From: Pelagibacterales bacterium SAG-MED19
GTDB lineage: Bacteria > Pseudomonadota > Alphaproteobacteria > Pelagibacterales > Pelagibacteraceae
Assembly (NCBI GenBank): GCA_014654035.1
Contig: JACWDQ010000009.1
Coordinates: 1-45,994, forward strand
DNA: 45,994 bases
Reading direction: 5' to 3'
A program made the translations under genes and the position numbers. Below are positions 8,471 through 17,752 of the stretch, piece by piece. Position 1 is the first letter of the stretch, and each line of letters starts with the position of its first letter. Below the pieces are notes generated by a model, which saw only the letters and a program-made list of their open reading frames with translations, was not told the origin of the DNA and did not search any database.

Positions 8471-9067
8471 ATGAATTATAGTTTTGAATACATAGATATC
8501 ATTCTTTTAGCAATGATTGCAGGATTTATCTTTTTAAGATTAAGAGGAATTTTAGGAAAAAGATCTGGCTTTGAAGGTAAAGCTCCACCCCAATTTCAAG
8601 AAATACTTAAAAATGTTCAGCCTGAAACAAAAATAAAGCAATCTGATAAATTTGATGAGGAAGCTCAAAAAGAATTTTTAAAAGGTGCCACAATTGCTTA
8701 TGAGACTATAATTACAGATTTTAGTGATGATGATAATAAACTTTTAAAAAGTAAACCGCTTTTGAGTAAAAAAATACAAGATCAATTTAATGAAGCGCTT
8801 AAAGAAAGAAATAAAAGAGGCCACTTCGCTGAAATTACATTTATTGGGGTCAATTCTGCTGACATTAAAGAACATAAAAAAAACAACAGTATACTTCAAG
8901 TGACAGTAGCTTTTGTTGCGGAGGTAATAACTTGTATTAAAGACAAGGATAAGAAAATTATATCTGGTTCACCTGATAAAATAAAAAAGATATATGATAC
9001 CTGGGTTTTTTCAAGAGATACGAGATCAAATAATCCCAATTGGCAATTAGTAGATATTTTAACATAA
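8471..9067 (+). CDS. Tim44/TimA-family membrane-anchored adaptor
   Basis: Alphaproteobacterial relative of the mitochondrial Tim44 C-terminal domain. One N-terminal transmembrane helix (about residues 8-24, IDIILLAMIAGFIFLRLRG) is followed by a charged linker. A Tim44-like fold begins with FLKGATIAYETIITDF and ends with WVFSRDTRSNNPNWQLVDI, a strongly family-like block. Length 198 fits. Function in bacteria is unsettled; a role at the inner membrane in protein handling is inferred from the family. The next gene begins immediately after its stop. Confidence 0.88.
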   Translation: MNYSFEYIDIILLAMIAGFIFLRLRGILGKRSGFEGKAPPQFQEILKNVQPETKIKQSDKFDEEAQKEFLKGATIAYETIITDFSDDDNKLLKSKPLLSKKIQDQFNEALKERNKRGHFAEITFIGVNSADIKEHKKNNSILQVTVAFVAEVITCIKDKDKKIISGSPDKIKKIYDTWVFSRDTRSNNPNWQLVDILT

Positions 9068-9487
9068 TTGAATAGTAAAATTTCAGACAAAGATAAAAAA
9101 GATTGGAATAAATTTTTATCTAATAACGAAAAATTACCAGATAAAGATAAAAAATCTTCATTAAAGAAAGAATATATAATTAACTCATTTGATCTTCATG
9201 GTTTTTCTCTAAATGATGCAAATGATAAAATTTACGAGTTAATTAATGCTGCATATAACCAAGGAGTAAATAAATTAATTATTGTTACCGGAAAGGGACT
9301 TCATTCACAAAATGAAAAGAACCCTTATGTCTCAAAAGATTATGGCATCCTTAAATACTCAGTCCCAGAATATATAAAGAACAATAAAGAATTAATGAAA
9401 ATGATAATAGAAATTAAAAATGCCAATATAGAAGATGGAGGAGATGGTGCTTTTTATATCTTTATTAAAAAGAAACTTATAAAATAA
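9068..9487 (+). CDS. Smr-domain protein
   Basis: Contains a C-terminal Smr (small MutS-related) domain, a fold linked to DNA or RNA nicking. Key motifs are [11 protein letters not shown] (about residue 41) and [11 protein letters not shown] (about residue 75). The N-terminal 35 residues are charged and probably unstructured. Start is TTG at 9068, directly after the timA-like stop; no ATG is available before the domain. This Smr gene next to timA-like is a familiar alphaproteobacterial arrangement. The 3' end overlaps hslU on the other strand by 11 bases. Confidence 0.88.
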   Translation: MNSKISDKDKKDWNKFLSNNEKLPDKDKKSSLKKEYIINSFDLHGFSLNDANDKIYELINAAYNQGVNKLIIVTGKGLHSQNEKNPYVSKDYGILKYSVPEYIKNNKELMKMIIEIKNANIEDGGDGAFYIFIKKKLIK

Positions 9488-10850
9488 ATTTAGATAAATC
9501 AGTATCTTTAACTAAGTTGTCTAAGTTTTTATTGATATATTCTTTATTTATAATTATTTTTTCACCAGATCGATCAGTAGCTGTAAAGCTAATTTCATCT
9601 AATATTTTTTCTATAATAGTATGTAATCTTCTTGCACCTATATTTTCTACAGTGGCATTTACTTCAGATGCGATTTTTGCAATTGTATCAATGCCATCAT
9701 CTGAGAATTCAAGTTCAACATTCTCAGTTTTTAGTAAAGCAACATATTGTTTAATTAAACTAAAATCAGGTTCTTTTAAAATTCTCTTAAAATCTTCGCT
9801 AGTTAATGCTTCCAACTCAACTCTTATCGGAAGTCTCCCTTGTAATTCAGGAAGTAAATCTGATGGTTTAGCAAGTTGAAAGGCTCCAGAGGCGATAAAT
9901 AAAATATGGTCAGTTTTTATTGGTCCATATTTTGTATTTACAGTCGTACCTTCAATTAGTGGAAGCAAATCTCTTTGTACACCTTCTCTGGAAACATCGC
10001 CACCAACTCTATCTGTTCGCCCAGATATTTTATCGATTTCATCTAAAAAAACTATTCCATTATTTTCAGTAGAAATTTTTGCAGCTTTGATAATTTTATC
10101 TTGTTCGATTAATTTATCTGACTCATCGTTAATTAAAATTTCGTGAGATTCTTTTACTGACATTTTTTTCTTTTTTTCTTTTGCTCCCATAGATTTACCA
10201 AGCATTTCTCCAATATTAATCATACCTACATTCGCTCCAGGCATTCCTGGAATTTCAAAAGAGGTATTATTTGATCCACTATCACTAACTGCTATTTCAA
10301 TCTCATTGTTGTCTAGATCTCCGTTTCTCAATCTTTTTCTAAAACTTTCGCGAGTTGCTAAGCTTGCTTTTTTCCCAACAAGAGCGTCTAAAACTTTTTC
10401 TTCAGCTAGTTTTTGTGCTTGAGCAAAAACTTCTTTTCTTTTTTTTACTTTTTCCATTGAAATAGCAATTTCAATTAAATCTCTAACAATTTGTTCAACA
10501 TCTCTACCTACGTAACCAACTTCAGTAAATCTTGTAGCCTCAACCTTAACGAATGGGGCTTCAGCTAATTTTGATAATCTTCTTGAAATTTCGGTCTTTC
10601 CTACCCCCGTTGGTCCAATCATTAGAATATTTTTAGGTAAAACTTCATTTTTCATTTCACCTTTTAAAGCTTGTCTTCTCCACCTATTTCTTAAAGCAAC
10701 TGCAACAGCTCTTTTTGCTTTATTTTGACCAACTACAAATCTATCTAATTCAGAAACAATTTCTCTTGGTGATAATGAACTGACTAAGGATTCATCTTTC
10801 TCATCATTTTTATTTTTAGGTTTTAGAGGAGTTACGTTAGATTTTTCCAT
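9477..10850 (-). CDS. hslU: ATP-dependent protease ATPase subunit HslU
   Basis: AAA+ unfoldase that feeds substrates into the HslV peptidase. The N-domain has [17 protein letters not shown]. Walker A GPTGVGKT is at 79-86, Walker [12 protein letters not shown] lies near 262, and sensor [12 protein letters not shown] is towards the end. The pore motif [10 protein letters not shown] is also present. The C-terminus ends in LSKFIL, the hydrophobic tail that docks on HslV. Length 457 is normal. Shares one base with hslV, so hslVU is an operon. The convergent smr gene overlaps its 3' end. Confidence 0.98.
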   Translation of the reverse strand: MEKSNVTPLKPKNKNDEKDESLVSSLSPREIVSELDRFVVGQNKAKRAVAVALRNRWRRQALKGEMKNEVLPKNILMIGPTGVGKTEISRRLSKLAEAPFVKVEATRFTEVGYVGRDVEQIVRDLIEIAISMEKVKKRKEVFAQAQKLAEEKVLDALVGKKASLATRESFRKRLRNGDLDNNEIEIAVSDSGSNNTSFEIPGMPGANVGMINIGEMLGKSMGAKEKKKKMSVKESHEILINDESDKLIEQDKIIKAAKISTENNGIVFLDEIDKISGRTDRVGGDVSREGVQRDLLPLIEGTTVNTKYGPIKTDHILFIASGAFQLAKPSDLLPELQGRLPIRVELEALTSEDFKRILKEPDFSLIKQYVALLKTENVELEFSDDGIDTIAKIASEVNATVENIGARRLHTIIEKILDEISFTATDRSGEKIIINKEYINKNLDNLVKDTDLSKFIL

Positions 10851-11365
10851 TATATTTTTTCAACTTTAATATTGTTATTGGTAAACACACAAATCTCAGA
10901 AGCAACTTCAATTGCTTTTTTAGCAACTTGTTCCGCATTCAAATCTGTATCCATTAGCACTTTCCCAGCAGCTAAAGCATAATTTCCCCCAGAACCTATT
11001 CCAATTATATCGCCTTCTGGTTCTAATACATCTCCTGTTCCTGATATAATATAACTATTTTCTTTGTCTCCAATCGCCATCAATGCTTCAAGTCTTCTTA
11101 AGTATTTATCTGTTCTCCAATCTTTTGCTAATTCAACAGCAGCTCTAGACAAATTACCTGCATGCTTTTCTATTTTAGCTTCCAATCTTTCAAATAATGT
11201 TAATGCATCTGCTGTAGATCCAGCAAATCCTGCTACAACATCTCTTTTTTCAATTTTTCTAACTTTTGATGCAGTGCTTTTTACCACAGTGTTACCCATA
11301 CTTACTTGACCGTCACCCGCAACTACTACTTCATTGTTTTTTCTAACTAGTACAATCGTTGTCAT
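10850..11365 (-). CDS. hslV: ATP-dependent protease peptidase subunit HslV
   Basis: Proteasome beta-like Thr peptidase that forms the core of HslUV. The mature N-terminus TTIVLVRK puts the nucleophile at Thr2 after Met removal. Other family blocks are [22 protein letters not shown], and [14 protein letters not shown]. Length 171 is typical. It is the promoter-proximal gene of hslVU and divergent from hisB across 91 bases. Confidence 0.98.
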   Translation of the reverse strand: MTTIVLVRKNNEVVVAGDGQVSMGNTVVKSTASKVRKIEKRDVVAGFAGSTADALTLFERLEAKIEKHAGNLSRAAVELAKDWRTDKYLRRLEALMAIGDKENSYIISGTGDVLEPEGDIIGIGSGGNYALAAGKVLMDTDLNAEQVAKKAIEVASEICVFTNNNIKVEKI

Positions 11366-11456
11366 AGCTTATAAATGGATATTAAATTTGATAGTTCAAG
11401 ACCAAGTTTAGTATTATTGCCATAATTGCATAATATATGTATACCTCTTTTAAATT

Positions 11457-12047
11457 ATGAAGCGTAAAGGTAAAATAAGCAGAAAAACAAAAGAGACTAG
11501 TATCAGTGTTGATTTAAACATTGATGGTAATGGTAAATACAAAATTGACACAGGAATAGGTTTTCTAAATCACATGCTTGAACAACTATCCAAGCATTCA
11601 TCAATAGACATGAATATAAAAGCTAAGGGTGACACTCATATTGATTTACATCACACTACTGAAGATACAGGTATTGCGATTGGAGAAGCTTTAAAAAAAG
11701 CCTCAAAAAAATTCGTTGGAATTAAAAGATATGCACATGCAATGATTCCTATGGACGAAACATTAACCAGAGTTGCAATAGATGTATCTAATAGACCGTA
11801 TTTGATTTGGAAAGTTAAGCTTAAAGTAGAAAAACTTGGAGAAATGGATACAGAATTGTTTAAAGAATGGTTTCAGGCATTTTCACAAGCTGCTGGAATT
11901 ACTTTACATGTTGAAAATATTTATGGTGATAATAGTCACCACATTATTGAGTCTTGTTTTAAAGGATTAGCAAGGTCTTTAAGAACCGCATTGGAAATGG
12001 ACCTAAGGAATAAAAAATCAATTCCTTCTACTAAAGGTTCTTTATAA
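11457..12047 (+). CDS. hisB: Imidazoleglycerol-phosphate dehydratase
   Basis: Mn-dependent dehydratase of histidine synthesis, monofunctional form. Metal-binding blocks are present: [30 protein letters not shown], and [18 protein letters not shown]. Length 196 is normal, with no fused phosphatase domain. First gene of the his cluster; hisH follows after 5 bases. Confidence 0.98.
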   Translation: MKRKGKISRKTKETSISVDLNIDGNGKYKIDTGIGFLNHMLEQLSKHSSIDMNIKAKGDTHIDLHHTTEDTGIAIGEALKKASKKFVGIKRYAHAMIPMDETLTRVAIDVSNRPYLIWKVKLKVEKLGEMDTELFKEWFQAFSQAAGITLHVENIYGDNSHHIIESCFKGLARSLRTALEMDLRNKKSIPSTKGSL

Positions 12048-12052
12048 GTTTA

Positions 12053-12679
12053 ATGGACGTTACAATAGTTGATTATAATTCGGGTAATATAAGCTCGGTG
12101 ATAAATTCTTTTAAAGAAGTTGCTCAAGATAAAGTAAATATTGAAGTTACTTCGGATTTAAATAAAATTAAATCAAGCGATAAAGTAGTTTTGCCGGGAC
12201 AGGGCTCGTTTAAAAGCTGCGTAGATGCTTTAAACAAAATAGATGGTCTTACAGATACACTTAATGAATTTGCAATAACCTATAAAAAACCTCTTCTTGG
12301 AATATGTGTTGGGTTACAAATGTTTGCTGATATCGGTTATGAAGAAACTGAAACTAAAGGGTTAGGGTGGATTTCAGGTAAAGTTTTGAAAATAGATAAT
12401 CAAAACAGAAAATTTAAACTTCCTCATATTGGTTGGAACCAAATTAATATTGTTAAGGAAAGTAAAATTTTTAAAAATATAGAAAATAATTCCCACATGT
12501 ATTTTGTTCATAGTTATGAATTTATTCCAAAAGATAAAAATGTTATTTCATCTACAACAGATTATTCATCAAATATTGTTTGTTCTGTTGAAAAAGAAAA
12601 TATTTTTGGAACTCAGTTTCATCCTGAGAAGAGCGATAAGTTAGGATTACAAATAATAAAAAATTTTTTAAACTTATGA
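12053..12679 (+). CDS. hisH: Imidazole glycerol phosphate synthase, glutaminase subunit
   Basis: Class I amidotransferase that supplies ammonia to HisF. The nucleophile is Cys85 in LLGICVGLQMF. His190 and Glu192 in GTQFHPEKS complete the triad. The oxyanion region LPGQGSF is at 48-53. Length 208 is normal. It overlaps the downstream acetyltransferase by 4 bases. The interposed GNAT separates it from hisA and hisF. Confidence 0.97.
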   Translation: MDVTIVDYNSGNISSVINSFKEVAQDKVNIEVTSDLNKIKSSDKVVLPGQGSFKSCVDALNKIDGLTDTLNEFAITYKKPLLGICVGLQMFADIGYEETETKGLGWISGKVLKIDNQNRKFKLPHIGWNQINIVKESKIFKNIENNSHMYFVHSYEFIPKDKNVISSTTDYSSNIVCSVEKENIFGTQFHPEKSDKLGLQIIKNFLNL

Positions 12680-13107
12680 TCAGAGAAATAAGATTAGATG
12701 ACAAAGATGAGTGGGAGGCATTATATAGAGGTTACGCTGATTTTTATAAAGTTGAAATGAATGATAAAATTTTAAAAACTGTTTGGGAATGGATTCATGA
12801 TAAAAATCATGATGTTTCTGGTTTAGCTTATGAGCAAGACAATAAGATTATTGGAATAGCTCATTATAGAAAAATGCCGAGTCCATTAAGAGGAAAATAC
12901 ATTGGATTTTTAGATGACTTGTATGTTGACCCAAAACATAGGAGAAATGGAATTGGTGAAAAAATAATTAAAGAATTAAAAGCAATATCAAGTCAAAATA
13001 ATTGGAATTTAGTGAGATGGATTACACGAGATGACAACATTACAGCAAAATCTTTATATGAAAAATTATCAAAAAAAACTAATTGGGAAGTTTACGAATT
13101 ATCATGA
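12676..13107 (+). CDS. GNAT-family N-acetyltransferase inside the his cluster
   Basis: Single GNAT domain of 143 residues. The acetyl-CoA pyrophosphate loop is DPKHRRNGIGEKI (about residues 90-102), preceded by the beta4 strand FLDDLYVD. The C-terminal TRDDNITAKSLYEKL matches the usual helix-4 region. Overlaps hisH and hisA by 4 bases each (ATGA type), so it is translated as part of the his operon. The substrate is unknown. Being embedded does not prove a role in histidine synthesis. Confidence 0.9.
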   Translation: MIREIRLDDKDEWEALYRGYADFYKVEMNDKILKTVWEWIHDKNHDVSGLAYEQDNKIIGIAHYRKMPSPLRGKYIGFLDDLYVDPKHRRNGIGEKIIKELKAISSQNNWNLVRWITRDDNITAKSLYEKLSKKTNWEVYELS

Positions 13108-13820
13108 AGATATTTCCAGCTATAGATATTAAAGATAAAAAGTGTGTGAGGTTAGTTAAGGGAGATTTTGATAATAAAACTGAGTATGAAATGTCTCCAG
13201 TTGATCAAGCAGGAAAATATAAAGATCATGGATTTAAAAATTTACATATAGTTGATTTAGATGGAGCTTTAACTGGTGAAACAGTTAATCTTAATATTAT
13301 CCAAGAAATAGTTGGCAAATTTGACTTAAAGGTTGAGGTAGGTGGTGGTATTAGAAATCTTCATAGTATTCAAAAATATATCAATACTGGTGTAGAAAAA
13401 ATTATTTTAGGTAGCGCCGCTATTAAGGATAAATTTTTTTTAAAAGAAGCTTGTGAAAAATTTCCTAATAAAATTGCTTTAGGTTTAGATGCTAAAGATG
13501 GATATTTATCGGTGTCAGGATGGAAAGAAAAATCTAATCAATTAGCTTTAGATTATTTAAAAGAGGTTAACGATTATGGTTTCAGTAGATTGATTTATAC
13601 TGATATTAATAGAGATGGTATGAAACAAAGCCCAAACTTTGATGAAACATTAAAAATTGCTGAAATATCTAATTGTCCTGTAGTTATATCAGGTGGAGTT
13701 TCATCAATAGATGATATTTTAAAAGCAAAGAATTTAAAAAATGCTGAAGGTATAATAGTTGGTAAAGCTATCTATGATGGTGATATTAAATTAGAAGAAT
13801 TAGTGAAAGAAGATGCTTAA
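13104..13820 (+). CDS. hisA: ProFAR isomerase (HisA)
   Basis: TIM-barrel isomerase converting ProFAR to PRFAR. I chose ATG at 13104, which overlaps the preceding stop as ATGA and gives the standard N-terminus [19 protein letters not shown] with catalytic Asp8. An earlier in-frame start at 13083 only adds residues inside the GNAT gene. The second catalytic Asp is in [10 protein letters not shown]. Phosphate loops VEVGGGIR and VISGGVSS are present. About 238 residues. Overlaps hisF by 8 bases. Confidence 0.97.
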   Translation: MKIFPAIDIKDKKCVRLVKGDFDNKTEYEMSPVDQAGKYKDHGFKNLHIVDLDGALTGETVNLNIIQEIVGKFDLKVEVGGGIRNLHSIQKYINTGVEKIILGSAAIKDKFFLKEACEKFPNKIALGLDAKDGYLSVSGWKEKSNQLALDYLKEVNDYGFSRLIYTDINRDGMKQSPNFDETLKIAEISNCPVVISGGVSSIDDILKAKNLKNAEGIIVGKAIYDGDIKLEELVKEDA

Positions 13821-14568
13821 AAATAGAATAATTCCATGTTTAGATGTTAAGAATGGTCGTGTTGTTAAGGGGATTAACTTTGTTGATCTTAAAGATGCTG
13901 GTGATCCTGTAGAACAAGCAAAAATTTACAGCGATGGTGGGGCAGACGAAATTTGCTTTCTTGATATAACGGCTTCTAATGAAAATAGAAAAATTATCTA
14001 TGATGTTATAAAGAAAACATCAAAGAAATGCTTTGTCCCTTTAACTGTTGGTGGTGGCATTAGAAGCACAGAAGATATAAATAAATTACTTAATTGTGGG
14101 GCAGACAAAGTTTCAATAAATACAGCTGCAGTAGAAAATTCAAAAGTTGTTATTGATAGTTCAAAAAAATTTGGATCCCAATGTATTGTAGTTGCAATTG
14201 ATGCAAAAAAAGATGGAGATAAATGGGAAGTATTTACTCATGGGGGTAGAAATAATAGTGGGATTGATGCATTAAAATATGCTAAAGAAATGGAAGAGAA
14301 TGGAGCAGGTGAGTTGCTCATAACTTCTATGGATAGAGATGGAACGCAGATTGGGTATGATATTGATTTAATGTCAAAAATTTCATCTCAAGTAAATATT
14401 CCAGTAATAGCATCTGGAGGTGTTGGTAATTTAGATCATTTAGTAGATGGAATTAAGCTAGGTAAAGCCAGTGCAGTTTTAGCGGCCACTATATTTCATT
14501 ATGGTAAATATTCGGTGCAAGAAGCTAAAGAATATTTGGATGCGAAAGGAATACCTGTTAGAATTTGA
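13813..14568 (+). CDS. hisF: Imidazole glycerol phosphate synthase, cyclase subunit
   Basis: TIM-barrel cyclase that uses HisH-derived ammonia to form imidazole glycerol phosphate and AICAR. N-terminal [15 protein letters not shown] carries catalytic Asp11. The second catalytic Asp lies in [10 protein letters not shown]. Phosphate-binding loops TVGGGIRS and VIASGGVGN are clear. Length 251 is normal. The AICAR released here is a substrate of PurH, also encoded in this window. Confidence 0.98.
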   Translation: MLKNRIIPCLDVKNGRVVKGINFVDLKDAGDPVEQAKIYSDGGADEICFLDITASNENRKIIYDVIKKTSKKCFVPLTVGGGIRSTEDINKLLNCGADKVSINTAAVENSKVVIDSSKKFGSQCIVVAIDAKKDGDKWEVFTHGGRNNSGIDALKYAKEMEENGAGELLITSMDRDGTQIGYDIDLMSKISSQVNIPVIASGGVGNLDHLVDGIKLGKASAVLAATIFHYGKYSVQEAKEYLDAKGIPVRI

Positions 14569-14577
14569 GTTAGAACT

Positions 14578-15168
14578 ATGATAAAAACTAAATTAAAATT
14601 TTTATTTATCTTAATTTTTTTTTTTATATTTAAACCACTACTAGCTGAAGAAAGTTGGTATCAAACTGCAGCAAATCTTCATAAAGAATGGGCAAAGACT
14701 TATCATAAAGTGGGTGATCTTGAGAGATATACCAACATTCAAAGTTCAATAATTGGTAAAGATGTGAAATTAAAACCAGATAAGGTTCCATTTCCGGGTT
14801 ATCCAAATAAGCTTTCAATGAATGTAAAAGTCAATAATGGTGCTATGGCAGAAGTTATTGGAGCTGAGGATTTTGCCTATAATGGAAAAACTTTTTATTC
14901 TTTTACTGCAGATTATTCTAAATGTAAGAAAAAAGAATTACAAAATGATTGCACTCATCATTTTGGAAGTGTTCGAACAGAATTAACAAAACAAAAAATG
15001 ACATTTACTGAGGGAACAGAAAAATGGATTAATTATGCCTTCATGCCAGCTAATAATATGTTATTTCCAAAAAATCCTCATAGAAAATTTACTGTAGGGC
15101 AATGGCAAAAACTGAGGAGAAACTTGAAGCATTATTATCAAAAGATAAATAATTATGAATATATTTGA
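14578..15168 (+). CDS. Secreted protein resembling the N-terminal part of a heparin-lyase-I-like polysaccharide lyase; possibly truncated
   Basis: Not firmly recognised. An N-terminal signal peptide is evident (KTKLKFLFILIFFFIF, cleavage near LLAEES). The region VRTELTKQK, then EGTEKWINYAFMPANN and FTVGQW, resembles the RxEL...GTxxW...GQW pattern of polysaccharide lyases of the PF14099 type. That domain would normally continue past GQW, but this protein ends about 20 residues later. Those last codons (CTG AGG AGA, TTG AAG) are unlike the rest of the gene. In another frame the same DNA reads MAKTEEKLEALLSKDK and stops just before hisE. It overlaps hisE by 14 bases. Confidence 0.55.
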   Translation: MIKTKLKFLFILIFFFIFKPLLAEESWYQTAANLHKEWAKTYHKVGDLERYTNIQSSIIGKDVKLKPDKVPFPGYPNKLSMNVKVNNGAMAEVIGAEDFAYNGKTFYSFTADYSKCKKKELQNDCTHHFGSVRTELTKQKMTFTEGTEKWINYAFMPANNMLFPKNPHRKFTVGQWQKLRRNLKHYYQKINNYEYI

Positions 15169-15424
15169 AGATTTAATAAAATTAGCTCGAGAAAGAAAAG
15201 ATAAACCTATTGAAGGTTCATATACAAATAAATTACTTAGTGATAAATTACTTAGCAAAGAAAAAGTTTTAGAAGAAATAAATGAATTAATAGAAGCTGT
15301 AGAAAAAGACACAAACAAAATTCATGAAGCAGCAGACGTTTTTTATCATTTAGCAATATATCTTGAGGCAAACAACATTAAGATAGAAGAGGTAATGAAT
15401 GAATTATCAAAGAGAAAAAAATAA
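15155..15424 (+). CDS. hisE: Phosphoribosyl-ATP pyrophosphohydrolase
   Basis: MazG-like all-alpha hydrolase that removes pyrophosphate from phosphoribosyl-ATP, the second step of histidine synthesis. Features are the helical SYTNKLLSDK start, the EExxEL-type metal motif in VLEEINELIEAV, and HEAADVFYHLAIYLE. Length 89 is short but typical of stand-alone HisE. It closes the his cluster. Overlaps the preceding secreted-protein gene by 14 bases. Confidence 0.92.
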   Translation: MNIFEDLIKLARERKDKPIEGSYTNKLLSDKLLSKEKVLEEINELIEAVEKDTNKIHEAADVFYHLAIYLEANNIKIEEVMNELSKRKK

Positions 15425-15450
15425 TTTAGAAAATTTTTATTAATTACCAA

Positions 15451-16314
15451 ATGAATTTAAAGGATTTTTTCTTTTCTTATAATCAAGTAATTAAAGCAGA
15501 TATTAAAAAAAAAAAATATTTTAAAGCCTTTAGGAAAATTTTTAATTATCCTTATAAATTTATTCTAAATAAGTTGCGTGAAACTTTTCTTTTAAAAAAA
15601 ATCAATTTAAGTAAAAAAAAAGATGATAAAATTTTAAAAAATATGGATTTTGATGAATTATTCAAAAATTTCAATTCAGATAAAGCGTCTAAATTTATGA
15701 TTAATAATCAAGTAATTGATGGACATAATTACTCGCCTTTTTATGAAAAATATTTTCAAAAATTTAAGAATAAAGAAAATTTAAATATTTTGGAAATAGG
15801 AAGCTTGAGAGGTGCCGCGACAGCTAGTTTTTATTATTATTTTAATAAACCCTTAATTACCTGTGTTGATATAAATCCTTTTCAAATACAAATATTTTCA
15901 AAAAATATTAGATCAATATACATCGATACTCAATCTAATGAAGTTTTAAATAATCTTTGTAATTATTTAAACCAAGAGTTTGATATCATTATTGATGATG
16001 GAAGTCATAATGTAAGAGATCAAATAATTTCTCTAAATGTTTTTTTTAAAAAAATTAAAAAAAATGGTATTTATGTAATTGAAGATAGTTCACAATATTT
16101 ATCTGCCCCACATTTAAATCCAGATAATCTGAGCTATGGATCAAAAGAAATTATTTTATCAATAAAAAATAATCAGTTTGAAAAAGTTAAATATTTATCA
16201 AATAATGAAGTAGATATATTAAATAAATCTATCAAAAATGTTTTTTTGGAAAAAGGTAATTATATTCAAAATAAAATTAATATTTCTGAAATAATTTTTA
16301 TTGAGAAAGATTAA
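15451..16314 (+). CDS. Class I SAM-dependent methyltransferase
   Basis: Motif I is NILEIGSLRGAATAS at about residues 112-126. The acidic ribose-binding strand is ITCVDINPF, and the later block is DIIIDDGSHNVRDQI. This combination is typical of the Methyltransf_24 / macrocin O-methyltransferase-like group. The first 90 residues are basic and amphipathic and may bind a membrane or substrate. The natural substrate is unknown; related genes often act in cell-surface glycan or antibiotic modification. It stands 26 bases after hisE and is probably not part of histidine synthesis. Confidence 0.8.
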   Translation: MNLKDFFFSYNQVIKADIKKKKYFKAFRKIFNYPYKFILNKLRETFLLKKINLSKKKDDKILKNMDFDELFKNFNSDKASKFMINNQVIDGHNYSPFYEKYFQKFKNKENLNILEIGSLRGAATASFYYYFNKPLITCVDINPFQIQIFSKNIRSIYIDTQSNEVLNNLCNYLNQEFDIIIDDGSHNVRDQIISLNVFFKKIKKNGIYVIEDSSQYLSAPHLNPDNLSYGSKEIILSIKNNQFEKVKYLSNNEVDILNKSIKNVFLEKGNYIQNKINISEIIFIEKD

Positions 16315-16336
16315 TTAATGATTGTATAATAATTTT

Positions 16337-16702
16337 ATGAATTATAATGATAATAATATATTTGCTAAAATTTTAAGAAATGAAATACCTTGCCAAAAAA
16401 TTTATGAAGATGATTATATTTTATCATTTTATGATATAAATCCTCAAAAAAAGATCCATGCATTAGTTATTCCAAGAGGAAAGTATGTTAATCTAGATGA
16501 TTTTAGTTCAAATGCTTCAGCCGAAGAGATAATTGGTTTGATAAAAGGGATTAATATAGTCGCAAAAAAATTAGGGATTTCAATTCACAATGGCAAAGGT
16601 TATAGAGCTTTAGCAAATGTTGGTGAAGATGGAGGTCAAGAAGTGCCTCATTTACATTTCCATTTATTTGGAGGTGAAAAAATTGGTAAGATGGTTGAGT
16701 GA
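16337..16702 (+). CDS. HIT-family nucleotide hydrolase
   Basis: Histidine-triad protein, HINT-like, acting on nucleoside phosphoramidates or dinucleoside polyphosphates. The triad motif HLHFHLFGG is near the C-terminus. The N-terminal IFAKILRNEIPCQKIYEDD and the middle DINPQKKIHALVIPR are classic. I prefer ATG at 16337; TTG at 16322 would add five residues without family support. About 121 residues. Shares 4 bases with the downstream GNAT gene. Confidence 0.93.
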   Translation: MNYNDNNIFAKILRNEIPCQKIYEDDYILSFYDINPQKKIHALVIPRGKYVNLDDFSSNASAEEIIGLIKGINIVAKKLGISIHNGKGYRALANVGEDGGQEVPHLHFHLFGGEKIGKMVE

Positions 16703-17196
16703 ATAAAAAAATTGAAAGAAACTACCTAGAAATTAATTCAATTAAAGATCTTAAAGAATCTAACATTGAAAATGAAAGACACTCAATCCAATTAATAGAA
16801 CCAGCAGATTATCAACTTAATAAATTTTTTTATAAAAATGTTGGTAAAAATCATAATTGGGTCGATAGATTAATATGGACAGAAAAACAGTGGATAAGAT
16901 ACGCCAAAGATAAAAAAGTTAAAACTTATGTTTTAAAAAATCAAAACGATCTAGTGGGTTATTTTGAACTTATAATTCATCAAGATGAAATTGAAATAGC
17001 GTATCTTGGGCTTTTAGAAGAGTATCAAAATAAAAAATTAGGTTCTCTTTTATTATCTTCAGCAATTAAAAAATCATTTCTAGAAAAACCTAAAAGAGTT
17101 TGGGTACATACGTGCTCTTTAGACCATAAAAATGCGTTAAATAATTATATCTCAAGGGGAATGAGAATTTTTAAAAAAGAAACAATTACAATTTAA
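16699..17196 (+). CDS. GNAT-family N-acetyltransferase
   Basis: Single GNAT domain of 165 residues starting from GTG within the HIT stop overlap. The acetyl-CoA loop is EEYQNKKLGSLLL (about residues 112-124), following the beta4 strand EIEIAYLGLL. The C-terminal HTCSLDHKNALNNYISRGM is typical. The substrate is unknown. Coupled to the HIT gene. Ends one base from the convergent lolA stop. Confidence 0.87.
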   Translation: MNKKIERNYLEINSIKDLKESNIENERHSIQLIEPADYQLNKFFYKNVGKNHNWVDRLIWTEKQWIRYAKDKKVKTYVLKNQNDLVGYFELIIHQDEIEIAYLGLLEEYQNKKLGSLLLSSAIKKSFLEKPKRVWVHTCSLDHKNALNNYISRGMRIFKKETITI

Positions 17197-17197
17197 A

Positions 17198-17752
17198 CTA
17201 ATTTCTTGTAGGTAGTTTAAAAAAATTTTTTTCTAGTTTTTTGTTTTTTATTATAGAATTAAGATAAGTAATACTTAAATTTTGATAAATATCTAATGTT
17301 TGCCATCCTATTAAATTGAATGTATCTTTATCGAAAAAAAGATTTATTTCATTTTCACTTTCTAAAAACCTATAATTAATAAATTTTTTATCAATTTCTC
17401 TCCCATTTAAATTTTGTATTTTTTTCAATAAAAAATCTTTGTCGAGGATTAAATTTAAAGGTGTTTTTTCTAGGGGATAAATGTAATAACTATTCAAAGT
17501 TTTAATTACTAAGGATCTTCCATTAGATACTAATTTTTTTTTATTTTTTAAATTATAATTACACAAAATTTTTTTTGGATATCTGATTGTACAATTGCCA
17601 TTTTCTATTTTACCATTAACATTTTGTTCAAAATCAAACGATAGATTCTCAATATTCTGCAAATTTTTTATTATTTCATCCTTAATTGCAGCTGAAGCAT
17701 CAGTTATTAGAAATATTAAAAATATAAATAATATTTTTTTATTAAAGTACAT
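17198..17752 (-). CDS. lolA: Outer-membrane lipoprotein carrier LolA
   Basis: Periplasmic chaperone that ferries lipoproteins from LolCDE to the outer membrane. With ATG at 17752 it has a signal peptide FNKKILFIFLIFLITDASA followed by the mature IKDEIIKNLQNIENLSFDFEQ. That early FxQ-type strand and the beta-rich remainder fit the LolA half-barrel. About 184 residues. Sequence is divergent, but ftsK directly upstream with overlapping ends is the conserved alphaproteobacterial ftsK-lolA arrangement. An upstream in-frame start at 17767 would lie inside ftsK. Confidence 0.82.
   Translation of the reverse strand: MYFNKKILFIFLIFLITDASAAIKDEIIKNLQNIENLSFDFEQNVNGKIENGNCTIRYPKKILCNYNLKNKKKLVSNGRSLVIKTLNSYYIYPLEKTPLNLILDKDFLLKKIQNLNGREIDKKFINYRFLESENEINLFFDKDTFNLIGWQTLDIYQNLSITYLNSIIKNKKLEKNFFKLPTRN

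Noticed and set aside
9517-9879. Open frame of 120 codons antisense to hslU
   Set aside because: Shadow of the conserved hslU coding sequence; no start signal or recognisable product.
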